Source: Candidatus Izemoplasma sp. (GTDB lineage Bacteria; Bacillota_I; Bacilli_A; Izemoplasmatales; Izemoplasmataceae). Taken from it: DNA of 64,000 nucleotides. This document shows positions 24,982 through 32,877 of the stretch, piece by piece; position 1 is the first letter of the stretch, and each line of letters opens with the position of its first letter. The stretch spans positions 62,001-126,000 of the forward strand of contig JAIPGF010000001.1 in the NCBI GenBank assembly GCA_021736205.1. Reading direction: 5' to 3'. The notes under the pieces are model-generated. The model was given only the letters and a program-made list of their open reading frames with translations. It was not told the DNA's origin and ran no database searches. Both the position numbers and the translations under genes were made by a program.

Positions 24982-25112
24982 ATGCTTGTTTTTTAAGTTG
25001 TTATTGACTACTAAATACTAAAATCTATTTGTAGGTTGCGACTAGGTCAATCACTCTATTGACACATTTAAAATAGGGTGTTTCTGTTTAAAAAATTACT
25101 ATTTTTTAAAAA
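24982..25112. other. Intergenic stretch with an inverted repeat, no gene seen
   Basis: The 24822-25149 gap holds the uvrX promoter, the orphan hairpin and this stretch. At 25046-25063 it has a perfect dyad GTCAAT-N6-ATTGAC; a further ATTGAC occurs at 25003-25008. On the minus strand TTGACC-17-TAGATT (starting at the dyad) could be a weak promoter for a short RNA ending at 24943. No coding frame. Confidence 0.4.
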
Positions 25113-25140
25113 AACTTCTAATTTGCAAAAATTAGAAGTT
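25113..25140 (-). terminator. Terminator of the msrA-to-phospholipase-like operon
   Basis: Eleven-base stem AACTTCTAATT / AATTAGAAGTT with a TGCAAA loop, followed on the minus strand by seven T. Confidence 0.88.
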
Positions 25141-25149
25141 AAATGATTA

Positions 25150-26100
25150 TTATTTTTTTGTGAAAATATTAAAATATTGCATTTTATTCAGAGTGTTACA
25201 CTTAACACCTGAATTAAATGAGAGATTCGTGAAGACATCTTCTAATTTAACTGTGTCTGTATTAGTTAAAAAGCGGTCGGTTTCTTGGATGAGTGTTAGC
25301 GCAAATGATTTAGCTTGATTGAATAGTTCTAAGACACTCTCTGTGTGTGGGGTGTTGGTTGTTGGGTTATACCACTGTGCCTTTTGTGTATTTAAGACAT
25401 CAACATTAAGTCCGTGATTAAAAAAAGAAATATCTTGAATAAACATATCTTGTTGATGAAATAGATCGATAAATTTATACAATAGTTTTTTGATTCCAAA
25501 GCGGTCAGGAATGAAGTATTTCATGTTTTTAACCATCTTTTTAACGGCATGTTTAAAGTATATGTCTCCGTTTGGATTATTGAATTTTTCCAGAATCAAG
25601 TCCTTATATAAGTTAGAGACACCGGGGGGAACTATGTTTTTGGTAATGTATCTTTTGGTGAAATTAAAGCGTGCGGGGGCAATGTTTTGTTCTTTTTGAA
25701 TCAGTGCCGCATCCATTGCGCGTTCAAATTTTAAATGGAGTCCGCGGTAGATATCTGTTTCTTTATTAGTTTCATCATAAATACCGACATTATTATAAAC
25801 ATAAGGGTGAACTTTCACATCAAGGGCATAATGACATATAAACCCGATTAAATAGGCATATAACGACTCACTGTAGTGTTTTTTTGTGTAGTTTAACATA
25901 AAGATAAACATTGCTTGTGTATCGGTGTCGTGCAGTCGATCGGCGATGTGACGCTCGGTTTGATGTGTTTTACTGAAAATGTTGTAATAAAGGGGATCGG
26001 GTCCCTGGGCTCCTAAATAATAAGGATATGATTTTATCTCTTTATTGAATGTTTTTTTTACTTCTTCTGCAAGACGCAAATGCATATAAATATCTGGCAT
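25150..26100 (-). CDS. Zinc-dependent phospholipase C-like protein
   Basis: A 316-residue protein of the zinc-dependent phospholipase C family (PF00882 type). It starts MPDIYMHLRLAEEV, and shows LGAQGPDPLYYN and GFICHYALDVKVHPYVY, where the His and Asp residues are likely metal ligands. No signal peptide is visible, unlike secreted phospholipases, so it is probably cytosolic; substrate unknown. It closes the long operon that starts with msrA and follows the rluD-type gene by nine bases. Confidence 0.8.
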   Translation of the reverse strand: MPDIYMHLRLAEEVKKTFNKEIKSYPYYLGAQGPDPLYYNIFSKTHQTERHIADRLHDTDTQAMFIFMLNYTKKHYSESLYAYLIGFICHYALDVKVHPYVYNNVGIYDETNKETDIYRGLHLKFERAMDAALIQKEQNIAPARFNFTKRYITKNIVPPGVSNLYKDLILEKFNNPNGDIYFKHAVKKMVKNMKYFIPDRFGIKKLLYKFIDLFHQQDMFIQDISFFNHGLNVDVLNTQKAQWYNPTTNTPHTESVLELFNQAKSFALTLIQETDRFLTNTDTVKLEDVFTNLSFNSGVKCNTLNKMQYFNIFTKK

Positions 26101-26109
26101 AAAATTACC

Positions 26110-27012
26110 TCACTCTAGGGTCTCTAAATACTGAGTAAAATACGTAGGTAACGGTTGCTCAAAGGTCATTTTCTTGTGTGTTTTGGGATGGATGAATCCC
26201 AAGGTTTCTGCGTGTAAAAATTGTCCATGACTTTTGACTGTTTTTCGATGGCCATAGGTAGGATCTCCAACTAATGGGTGTTTAATATATTGCATATGAA
26301 CACGAATTTGATGTGTTCTACCAGTTTCTAATTGACACTTAATGAGTGTGTTTTTTTTATATCGTTTAGTTACTTGAAAATGCGTAACTGCTTCTTTACC
26401 ATCTTTAACAACAGCCATTTGTTTGCGGCGTTTAGGGTTACGACCAATTGGGGCATTAATTTTCCCCTTATTATGATCAATAACGCCTTCTGTTAAGGCA
26501 ATGTAAGAGCGGGTTGTTGTTTTGGCTTTGAATTGATCAGACAGGTGTTCTAATGCAGCGGGTGTTTTAGCAACAACAAGTAATCCCGATGTATCTTTAT
26601 CAATGCGGTGAACAATGCCAGGTCTAATTTCGCCTTTAATCGCTTTAAAATCTTTAATATTATAAAGCAAGCCATTCACAAGTGTCCCACTAGGGTTTCC
26701 AGCGCCGGGATGCACCACAAGTCCAGTTGGTTTATTGACAACTATAATTTCATCATCTTCATAGACAATATCGAGTGGAATATCTTCTTTAAGCAAGCTA
26801 CTTTCTTCTTCATCGTAGTCTTCTAAGGTAATATGATCAGTTGTTTTCACGTTATAACTAGCTTTTGTTGGTTCGCTATTGACTAAAATATGATTATCTG
26901 CGATTAGTGATTGGATGGTACTCCTTGAATGGGGGGTCTTCTTAGCTAAAAATTTATCAATTCGGATTTTTCTTTGTTTTTTCTCAATCACAAACTCAAT
27001 TTTTTTTGCCAT
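26110..27012 (-). CDS. rluD: RluD-type 23S rRNA pseudouridine synthase
   Basis: A 300-residue RluA/RluD-family synthase: an N-terminal S4 domain (about residues 10-65, KIRIDKFLAKKTPHSRSTIQ) and the catalytic domain with the active-site Asp in HRIDKDTSGLLVVAK, plus GRTHQIRVHM near the C-terminus. It isomerises uridines in large-subunit rRNA; which uridines cannot be told because Firmicutes carry several paralogues. The ATG at 27010-27012 has GAGGAGAAAATTT upstream, inside the end of lspA. The lspA-rluD pair is a standard Firmicutes arrangement. Confidence 0.93.
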   Translation of the reverse strand: MAKKIEFVIEKKQRKIRIDKFLAKKTPHSRSTIQSLIADNHILVNSEPTKASYNVKTTDHITLEDYDEEESSLLKEDIPLDIVYEDDEIIVVNKPTGLVVHPGAGNPSGTLVNGLLYNIKDFKAIKGEIRPGIVHRIDKDTSGLLVVAKTPAALEHLSDQFKAKTTTRSYIALTEGVIDHNKGKINAPIGRNPKRRKQMAVVKDGKEAVTHFQVTKRYKKNTLIKCQLETGRTHQIRVHMQYIKHPLVGDPTYGHRKTVKSHGQFLHAETLGFIHPKTHKKMTFEQPLPTYFTQYLETLE

Positions 27013-27484
27013 AAATTTTCTCCTCAAATAGTAAATCGATCACAAATAATATCATTCCAATGACTAAGAAAATATCTGCGACATTAAACACGGGCCATGT
27101 TGTATAACTAAATATATCGACATCAAGAAAATCTACGACGTGTTGATAAATAATACGATCGATTAAGTTTCCAATCCCACCTGACATCATTAAGATCACA
27201 CCAAACCCAAACCAGTTACTTTTGTTAAAGTCAATTTGTTTGATTAAGTAAAACATTAATAATCCGGCAAAGGCGCTTATCACATAAAAGAAGACCATTT
27301 GGCCACCAAATAAGTTGCCAAATCCGCCATCGTTATACAACTTGGTAAATGTGAGAAAACCTTTTATTATGACACGTTGTTCATATAGTTCAAATGTGTT
27401 TTCAACAATTTTTTTAGTTAACTGATCAATAAAAACTAAAAAAAGTGTTGCGCTAATGATAATAGATGTTTTATGTTTTTGCAT
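26996..27484 (-). CDS. lspA: Lipoprotein signal peptidase (signal peptidase II)
   Basis: A 162-residue membrane aspartyl protease with four transmembrane helices. The catalytic aspartates lie in GGIGNLIDRI...VVDFLD and FNVADIFLVIGM, the two conserved LspA motifs. It cleaves prolipoproteins before the lipidated Cys; the sugar-binding protein at 9728-10987 is a likely substrate. The ATG is preceded by AAGGA at a rather long distance. Ends in TGA and overlaps rluD by 17 bases. Confidence 0.95.
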   Translation of the reverse strand: MQKHKTSIIISATLFLVFIDQLTKKIVENTFELYEQRVIIKGFLTFTKLYNDGGFGNLFGGQMVFFYVISAFAGLLMFYLIKQIDFNKSNWFGFGVILMMSGGIGNLIDRIIYQHVVDFLDVDIFSYTTWPVFNVADIFLVIGMILFVIDLLFEEKIYGKKN

Positions 27485-27501
27485 TAAGAATCACTTGTCC
27501 T

Positions 27502-27834
27502 TTATATAGAGAAATAAATGGTTATGATAACAATGAATATGAGGGTGATACCAACAATGTTTATAAGATTAATGCTACGTTTTGTTGTGAGTGGCGTTTG
27601 TGCTTCATTATAATGTTTTAGTGTTTCAATATAACGATTTGTCGCGTAGATAAATATAGATGAAATAATCACAAATAACCCGATTAAAATAATGGTTAGA
27701 TACTGAATGGCAAAGATACTTAGATTAATCGCAAGTATGACAATAAAAGCCGTTGGAAAACTAAAAAATAACAAGCCAACCACAATTGCTAATGTGAGTT
27801 CTTTATTTGAATAATGTGGGATTATTTGTTTCAT
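27502..27834 (-). CDS. Small membrane protein of unknown function
   Basis: A 110-residue protein with three hydrophobic helices (about residues 12-35, 38-62 and 88-108) and a polar loop between the second and third. I recognise no family. It overlaps the SepM/YlbL-like gene start-to-stop by four bases (ATGA) and precedes lspA, so it is part of the operon and may serve membrane protein handling. Confidence 0.7.
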   Translation of the reverse strand: MKQIIPHYSNKELTLAIVVGLLFFSFPTAFIVILAINLSIFAIQYLTIILIGLFVIISSIFIYATNRYIETLKHYNEAQTPLTTKRSINLINIVGITLIFIVIITIYFSI

Positions 27835-28829
27835 TCTTCTAACCTACCTTGTAAGTATTCAAGTGCTTCATTAAACGTAGAAACACCTACTAAAATCATA
27901 GATGAATTTGTTTCATCTAGTGTTTGTTTTGCTTTAATATAATTATCTGAAGGATCATTTGATAAGTGGGGCACAAAGAAAATATCAATGTTATTGTTGA
28001 TTGCGGTATATACTTTTTGTTCAACGCCACCAATATATCCAACATTACCATCTAAATCTAAGGTGCCTGTTCCAGCTATTTTTAATCCTAAAGAATAGTC
28101 TACTTCTGTTTCTAAGTTATAAATATAAAGAGCTTGCATTAAGCCACCACTAGGGCCACCTGTTTTATTGTTGTTTAAGTCTAGATCTTCATCATTTAAG
28201 ATAACATTTGTTGATAGTTGTATACCAAATAAGCAAGTGTCTTCAAGTTCTTTTTTTTCAACATAATAAGATAGTTGTGTATCATCACGTTTTACAATAA
28301 ACTCATGATACATTCCACATGTTGCATTGTACACTTCTGTCAACGGGTCTTCTCCGTTTACACTTAGGACAATGTCGCCTTCTTTAAGTGTGTTGTTTGT
28401 TAATGAGGGGAAAACTAATGATACTTTAGTTTCAATGGTATAATCGACTGTTATACCAGCTTGTTCAAGTGCGTAGATATAACTAATTGTCAGGCTGTTT
28501 GTTTTTTGTTCATAGCCAATTTCATCTAATTTATCTGCGTTAATATTTTGTAAGTAATCCGGTATTTCATAGATGCGTGTTGTAGACACAAATTGACCGA
28601 TGATATATTGTAAACTAGTGGCTTTTTGTGGGGCAAGAACACTTGTTGTATGAAATGATCCGGTTTGTTTATAAGGGGAGTTAAGGGAAATAAATTCAGC
28701 AACGTTATTATTAAATCCGGGACTAATAGAACGGTAATTTACTTTTACAATGCCCATTGCACTAATGGGAAGGGCAATGACAAAAAAGAGAATTATCGTT
28801 AAAAGATGGGCATAAATTGTTTTTCTCAT
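27831..28829 (-). CDS. SepM/YlbL-type PDZ and Lon-protease-domain membrane serine protease
   Basis: A 332-residue protein: one N-terminal transmembrane helix (about residues 7-28), a linker, a PDZ domain (around FPSLTNNTLKEGDIVLSVNGEDP) and a C-terminal S16 Lon-type proteolytic domain with the catalytic Ser in GGPSGGLMQAL and Lys in GVEQKVYTAI. Topology places the protease outside the membrane. Relatives process a competence peptide in streptococci (SepM) or cell-surface substrates (YlbL). It overlaps the dCMP deaminase stop (TAATG). Confidence 0.88.
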   Translation of the reverse strand: MRKTIYAHLLTIILFFVIALPISAMGIVKVNYRSISPGFNNNVAEFISLNSPYKQTGSFHTTSVLAPQKATSLQYIIGQFVSTTRIYEIPDYLQNINADKLDEIGYEQKTNSLTISYIYALEQAGITVDYTIETKVSLVFPSLTNNTLKEGDIVLSVNGEDPLTEVYNATCGMYHEFIVKRDDTQLSYYVEKKELEDTCLFGIQLSTNVILNDEDLDLNNNKTGGPSGGLMQALYIYNLETEVDYSLGLKIAGTGTLDLDGNVGYIGGVEQKVYTAINNNIDIFFVPHLSNDPSDNYIKAKQTLDETNSSMILVGVSTFNEALEYLQGRLEE

Positions 28830-29296
28830 TAAGGTAGTTCAATCGCTTTCTTAGGGAGTTGTTTGTATTGAACACCAGCACTATCAAACATCTTTCGCGA
28901 AGCGACAAACATGTCTCTATCATGATATTTATCTTGTAGATAGATGACTGTTTTAATGCCGCTTTGAATAATTAGTTTTGCGCATTCGTTACACGGAAAT
29001 AATGTAACATACAAGGTAGCGCCATCAAGTGAGACAGTTGAATTAAGGATGGCGTTAGGTTCTGCATGAACGACGTAAGGGTATTTAGAATTTAACCAAT
29101 TTTTATCTTTTTGCCAGGGAAATTTATTATCTTCCACGCCAATAGGAAATCCGTTATACCCAATGCCGACAATCCGTCTTTTTTGATTAACAATACAAGC
29201 ACCAACTTGTGTTGCTGGATCTTTTGATCGCATGGCACTTAACCTTGCTACTCCCATAAAGTATTGGTCCCAAGAAATATAATCTGTACGTTTCAT
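28829..29296 (-). CDS. comEB: Deoxycytidylate deaminase (ComEB-like)
   Basis: A 155-residue zinc deaminase: HAEPNAI and PCNECAKLI hold the zinc-binding His and two Cys and the catalytic Glu. It converts dCMP to dUMP for thymidylate synthesis. N-terminus RTDYISWDQYFMGVARLSAMRSKDPATQVGA is typical. It starts one base after psuG ends. Together with cdd at 60651-61043 the organism can deaminate both nucleoside and deoxynucleotide. Confidence 0.93.
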   Translation of the reverse strand: MKRTDYISWDQYFMGVARLSAMRSKDPATQVGACIVNQKRRIVGIGYNGFPIGVEDNKFPWQKDKNWLNSKYPYVVHAEPNAILNSTVSLDGATLYVTLFPCNECAKLIIQSGIKTVIYLQDKYHDRDMFVASRKMFDSAGVQYKQLPKKAIELP

Positions 29297-29297
29297 A

Positions 29298-30218
29298 TTA
29301 ATCCCTCATTTCATTGTATGAAACAGCAATTTTTGCGGCAAGTTCACAGTTGTTATAAACAAGGGCAATGTTTGCTTCTAATGATTTTCCTTTTGTCAAT
29401 TCTACAATTTTTTCTAGTAAAAAGGGCGTTGTTTCTTTTCCTTTGATGCCTAAGTTCGTCATTTCTGCTAGGGCATTTTCTATAGCTGAATCTATTTTTT
29501 CTTTACAAAATGATTTATCTTTGGGAATTGGATTGGTAATGAGTGTTCCCTCAGGTAAATCAAGGGTTTCTTTTGTGTGGATGAATCTTGCTATTTCGCT
29601 TGGTGTTTTTAAGTTGAAATCAACTGTATAATCACTTTCACGTGTATAAAAAGCTGGCAACATAAATGTATTATATCCAATAACCGATATACCATTTGTT
29701 TCTAGGTATTCTAGGGTTTTTCCTAAATCTAAAATGCTTTTTGCACCAGCGCATACAACATTGACAGAGGTGGTTTTAAATTCTTCTAAATCGGCACTAA
29801 TATCAAATGTGTCTTCTGCATTTCTATGCACACCACCTATACCACCTGTCGCAAATAGTTTAATCCCTGCTAATGCGGCAATATACATTGTGGCACTTAC
29901 GGTTGTTGCGCCTGTTAGTCGTTTTGAAATAACGTGGGCTAAATCACGACGTGATGTTTTTTGAACAGCTTGTCCTTCTTTGCCTAAAAATAACAATTCA
30001 TCATTGGTTAATCCCACTTTAAGTTTACCATCAATAATCGCTATAGTTGCTGGTATTGCACCATTATCACGAATGATTTGTTCACAGTGTTTTGCTGTTT
30101 CAACGTTTTTTGGATAAGGCATACCATGGGATATAATGGTTGATTCTAGTGCCACGATAGGTAAATTGTTGGCTTGTGCCTCTTTTACTTCAGTTGATAG
30201 TTCTAAATAGTTATTCAT
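29298..30218 (-). CDS. psuG: Pseudouridine-5'-phosphate glycosidase
   Basis: A 306-residue PsuG that splits pseudouridine-5'-phosphate to uracil and ribose-5-phosphate. Family stretches are VALESTIISHGMPYPKN, GLTNDELLFLG, SRRDLAHVISKRL, FATGGIGGVHR and TNPIPKDKSF; the catalytic Lys and Mn-binding Asp regions are present. It overlaps the kinase gene psuK by eight bases, forming the complete pseudouridine salvage pathway. Confidence 0.95.
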   Translation of the reverse strand: MNNYLELSTEVKEAQANNLPIVALESTIISHGMPYPKNVETAKHCEQIIRDNGAIPATIAIIDGKLKVGLTNDELLFLGKEGQAVQKTSRRDLAHVISKRLTGATTVSATMYIAALAGIKLFATGGIGGVHRNAEDTFDISADLEEFKTTSVNVVCAGAKSILDLGKTLEYLETNGISVIGYNTFMLPAFYTRESDYTVDFNLKTPSEIARFIHTKETLDLPEGTLITNPIPKDKSFCKEKIDSAIENALAEMTNLGIKGKETTPFLLEKIVELTKGKSLEANIALVYNNCELAAKIAVSYNEMRD

Positions 30219-31095
30219 AAGACACCTCTTTTAGATTAGTTGTATTTGATGTGGTTGACTGCATTGTTTTAGTTGCACACTCAATCGCAAGATTTAGTTG
30301 TTTTTCTGGGGAATAATTTTTCAAAAGTCCCGCGATTATCCCAGATAAAAAGGCATCTCCTGCACCGGAAGTGCTTTTTATGTTAGAGACCTTTTTTGGT
30401 GTTTTTGTGTAGAGATTACCGTCTTTATGATAATAAATTTGTTGGTTTTTGTTGGTGATCACGAAACTTTCTAAGTCATTTTGTACTAAGGTATCTATCA
30501 CGGTATCAAATGCTTTTTTATCAGTTAAAGTCAAGGCTTCTTCTTTGTTCATTTTCAATAAATTAATTTGCGATAAATTGTCTTTGATTTTATAAATCTT
30601 TTTAGTACTAACCCCATCCATCACAATGATACTGTCCTTGTAAGTGGTTAATAAATAATTAATCACTGTTTGTTCTAAGTTATTATCAATAACGAGTGTA
30701 CTAAATTGTTTAATATAGTCGTGTTCTTTTTTTAAAAAAGGCACGGTGATAAAACGCGTGATTTTCATATCATTGAAACCGACAAATAAATCATTCTCAT
30801 CATCCATTGTAGCAAGGTAAACACTGTTTTTATGATGGACTGTTTTGGTGTGTGATAAATCAATTTGTAACTGTTTAAAATGAGATTGCGCAATGTCACC
30901 AAATAAGTCATTACCAAAAACAGTTATAAACGATACAGATAGTCCTAAGTTAGCTAGATTGCTAACGATATTACCACTGACACCGCCTACACCTAGTTCG
31001 ATATTAGCTAAGTTAGAATCATGTAGTACAATTTTTTCATCATTATAAGCAAAAATATCAATGTTTTGTGCCCCGATGACTAATATATTACTCAT
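30211..31095 (-). CDS. psuK: PfkB-family kinase, probable pseudouridine kinase
   Basis: A 294-residue PfkB kinase with GVGGVSGNIVSNLANLG near the N-terminus and STSGAGDAFLSGIIAGL near the C-terminus. Its close coupling to psuG makes phosphorylation of pseudouridine at the 5' position the likely reaction, giving psuG its substrate. Sequence is clearly distinct from the fructokinase-like enzyme at 17941-18867. Confidence 0.88.
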   Translation of the reverse strand: MSNILVIGAQNIDIFAYNDEKIVLHDSNLANIELGVGGVSGNIVSNLANLGLSVSFITVFGNDLFGDIAQSHFKQLQIDLSHTKTVHHKNSVYLATMDDENDLFVGFNDMKITRFITVPFLKKEHDYIKQFSTLVIDNNLEQTVINYLLTTYKDSIIVMDGVSTKKIYKIKDNLSQINLLKMNKEEALTLTDKKAFDTVIDTLVQNDLESFVITNKNQQIYYHKDGNLYTKTPKKVSNIKSTSGAGDAFLSGIIAGLLKNYSPEKQLNLAIECATKTMQSTTSNTTNLKEVSYE

Positions 31096-31579
31096 TGTCT
31101 ATCTGCTTATAAGAAGCCAAATTGACATGACAATACCCATTTTTATTTTTGTCTAAATAGTCTTGATGTTCGTCTTCTGCTTTAAAGAAAGGTAGATTTG
31201 TTTTAAGTTCGATTTGCAAAGGATTATCATAATCATTTTGTTTCACTTGCAAATAACTTTTAATAAACGGCAGATCTTCAGGTTGATAATTATAAATACC
31301 AGTTCGATACTGGACACCCTTATCATTGCCTTGTTTGTTAATACTTGTGGGATCAATTATGTTAAAGAAATGATCCAGTATTTTTTTCAATGAAATAACC
31401 TCTTCATCAAACTCAATTACTACAGCTTCTGCATGGCCACTTCCGTTGCATACTTGTTCATACGTGGGTTTGAAGTCTTCTCCAATATATCCAACTTTGG
31501 TATTGCTAACGCCATCTAGTTGTTTAAAATAGGCTTCTACTCCCCAAAAGCATCCGCCGGCTAAAATAATTGTTTTCAT
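31088..31579 (-). CDS. msrA: Peptide methionine-S-sulfoxide reductase
   Basis: A 163-residue MsrA with the catalytic Cys10 in GGCFWGVEAYF, the GYIGEDFKPTYEQVCNGSGHAEAV core and DKGVQYRTGIYNY. It repairs oxidised methionine, drawing electrons from thioredoxin. First gene of the long operon to 25150; overlaps psuK by eight bases. GGAGGCAACA lies just before the ATG. No MsrB is fused or adjacent. Confidence 0.96.
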   Translation of the reverse strand: MKTIILAGGCFWGVEAYFKQLDGVSNTKVGYIGEDFKPTYEQVCNGSGHAEAVVIEFDEEVISLKKILDHFFNIIDPTSINKQGNDKGVQYRTGIYNYQPEDLPFIKSYLQVKQNDYDNPLQIELKTNLPFFKAEDEHQDYLDKNKNGYCHVNLASYKQIDNE

Positions 31580-31709
31580 TGTTGCCTCCTTCGTTTAAAA
31601 CACGTGTTTAAGTTTATTTATGATACTATGATGTAGCTTCTATTTAGTATTAGTAGTAGAGATAGTATGATAATTCTATGATACCTTTTACAAGTCTACT
31701 TTTCTATTT
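31580..31709 (-). promoter_or_regulatory. msrA operon leader with imperfect dyad
   Basis: 130 non-coding bases. TTATGATACTAT (31618-31629) and ATAGTATGATAA (31662-31673) form a 12-base dyad with one mismatch and a 32-nt loop. I see only a weak promoter candidate (TTGTAA-17-TCATAC on the minus strand). A regulatory hairpin or operator is possible. Confidence 0.4.
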
Positions 31710-32411
31710 TTATGCGTTAAAAGAATCATCAATTAGTTTATTAAATACATAACTTGCACAAAGTATTCCAGCGCTTGCTGGAACAAATGCATTTGATGTG
31801 GGTGTTCGTGAATTAGTTGTTTGATGCACGGGTAATTCGCTTGAAAAAACAACTGGTACGTGCGTTAAATCAATCTTTTTATCTCTTAATTTTTTACGCA
31901 TAATGCGTGCAATAGGATCGTATGTTGTTTTATCTAAGGTGGTAATCATTAAGCATTCAGGATGACGCTTATTCCCCATGCCTAATGAAGTGATCATGGG
32001 AATATCTCGTTTGTGTGCTTCAACAATTAAATCTATTTTGTATGTTGTTGTATCAATACAATCAATGATAAAATCAATATCATTGTCTAAAATAGATGCT
32101 TTTGTTTCATCACTATAAAACAAGGGATAAGTAATGACTTGACAGGCGGGATTAATTTTCTGAATCCTATCTTTCATCAGGGTTGTTTTAGGTTGATTAA
32201 TCGTACTTGTCAAAGCGATAATTTGCCTGTTAATATTGCTTTCTTCAACTCTGTCAGAATCAACGATATACAGGGTACCTATGCCACTTCTAGCGAGTGC
32301 TTCAATTGCATGTCCACCGACACCACCAATGCCTAATACTAAAACAGATGATGTGCTAAGTTTTTTAAATTTTTGTTTACCTATTTGTTTAATTAAGCGG
32401 TCGAAGATCAT
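31710..32411 (-). CDS. tcdA: tRNA threonylcarbamoyladenosine dehydratase (ThiF/MoeB fold)
   Basis: A 233-residue E1-like ATP-binding enzyme: GIGGVGGHAIEALARSGIG is the nucleotide-binding Gly-rich loop, followed by DSDRVEESNINRQI and DCIDTTTYKIDLI. This TcdA/CsdL branch cyclises t6A to ct6A at position 37 of tRNA. ATG at 32409-32411 follows AGGTGATTAAA. It lacks the two Cys-X2-Cys zinc pairs of MoeB/ThiF, consistent with TcdA. Downstream of the second AI-2E gene. Confidence 0.9.
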   Translation of the reverse strand: MIFDRLIKQIGKQKFKKLSTSSVLVLGIGGVGGHAIEALARSGIGTLYIVDSDRVEESNINRQIIALTSTINQPKTTLMKDRIQKINPACQVITYPLFYSDETKASILDNDIDFIIDCIDTTTYKIDLIVEAHKRDIPMITSLGMGNKRHPECLMITTLDKTTYDPIARIMRKKLRDKKIDLTHVPVVFSSELPVHQTTNSRTPTSNAFVPASAGILCASYVFNKLIDDSFNA

Positions 32412-32429
32412 TTTAATCACCTGTTGAAA

Positions 32430-32449
32430 ATGGCTACCTAGGTAGCCAT
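32430..32449. repeat. Perfect 20-bp palindrome between the membrane protein gene and tcdA
   Basis: Ten-base arms, ATGGCTACCT and AGGTAGCCAT, with no spacer, immediately after the stop codon of the upstream gene and ~19 bases before the tcdA ATG. The short T stretch behind it on the minus strand makes it at best a weak terminator; it may instead separate translation of the two genes or bind protein. Confidence 0.8.
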
Positions 32450-32877
32450 TAGTTTTGTATTAATGAAACATTGTAGTATCGTTTACCTAGAAAATACAAC
32501 CCCGTATACACACTAATAAATAGTGGGAATAACACATGTGGGATATAAAATACTTGTCCTCCGATATATGTGAATATAATACCAAACCCAAAATTTCCAA
32601 TACCACAAATAAACAGTAGTATAGAAAACTCTTTTTGATAAGACGGTTTAATACGTCGTTCAAAATAATCGCGTTTTAGTAAGAGATAACTTAATCCAAC
32701 AACAAGATATATGATTAATATAATGGTTGCGATAAAGATAATAATATTTCTAGATGTGTAAGTTGATAAATTAAATAAATACGCAACCACAACGATTATT
32801 GGGACTAACATAAACGCTGTGATGTAAAATGAAATGAGTTTTATTTGAAACTCACTATAAACTTTTTTATGGGTCAT
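32449..32877 (-). CDS. Four-helix membrane protein of unknown function
   Basis: A 142-residue protein with four hydrophobic helices (around residues 12-35, 43-67, 85-108, 110-130). No domain recognised. It starts at the TAATG overlap with the second AI-2E permease, so it is co-translated with that permease; a link in function is possible. Confidence 0.7.
   Translation of the reverse strand: MTHKKVYSEFQIKLISFYITAFMLVPIIVVVAYLFNLSTYTSRNIIIFIATIILIIYLVVGLSYLLLKRDYFERRIKPSYQKEFSILLFICGIGNFGFGIIFTYIGGQVFYIPHVLFPLFISVYTGLYFLGKRYYNVSLIQN

Noticed and set aside
25046-25063. GTCAAT-N6-ATTGAC as a rho-independent terminator
   Set aside because: Six-base arms with a six-base loop and no T run on either side; kept only as a possible operator or part of a small RNA.
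28829-31579. PsuK as a second fructokinase of the sugar island
   Set aside because: It overlaps psuG and is far from the sugar genes; pseudouridine kinase is the better explanation.
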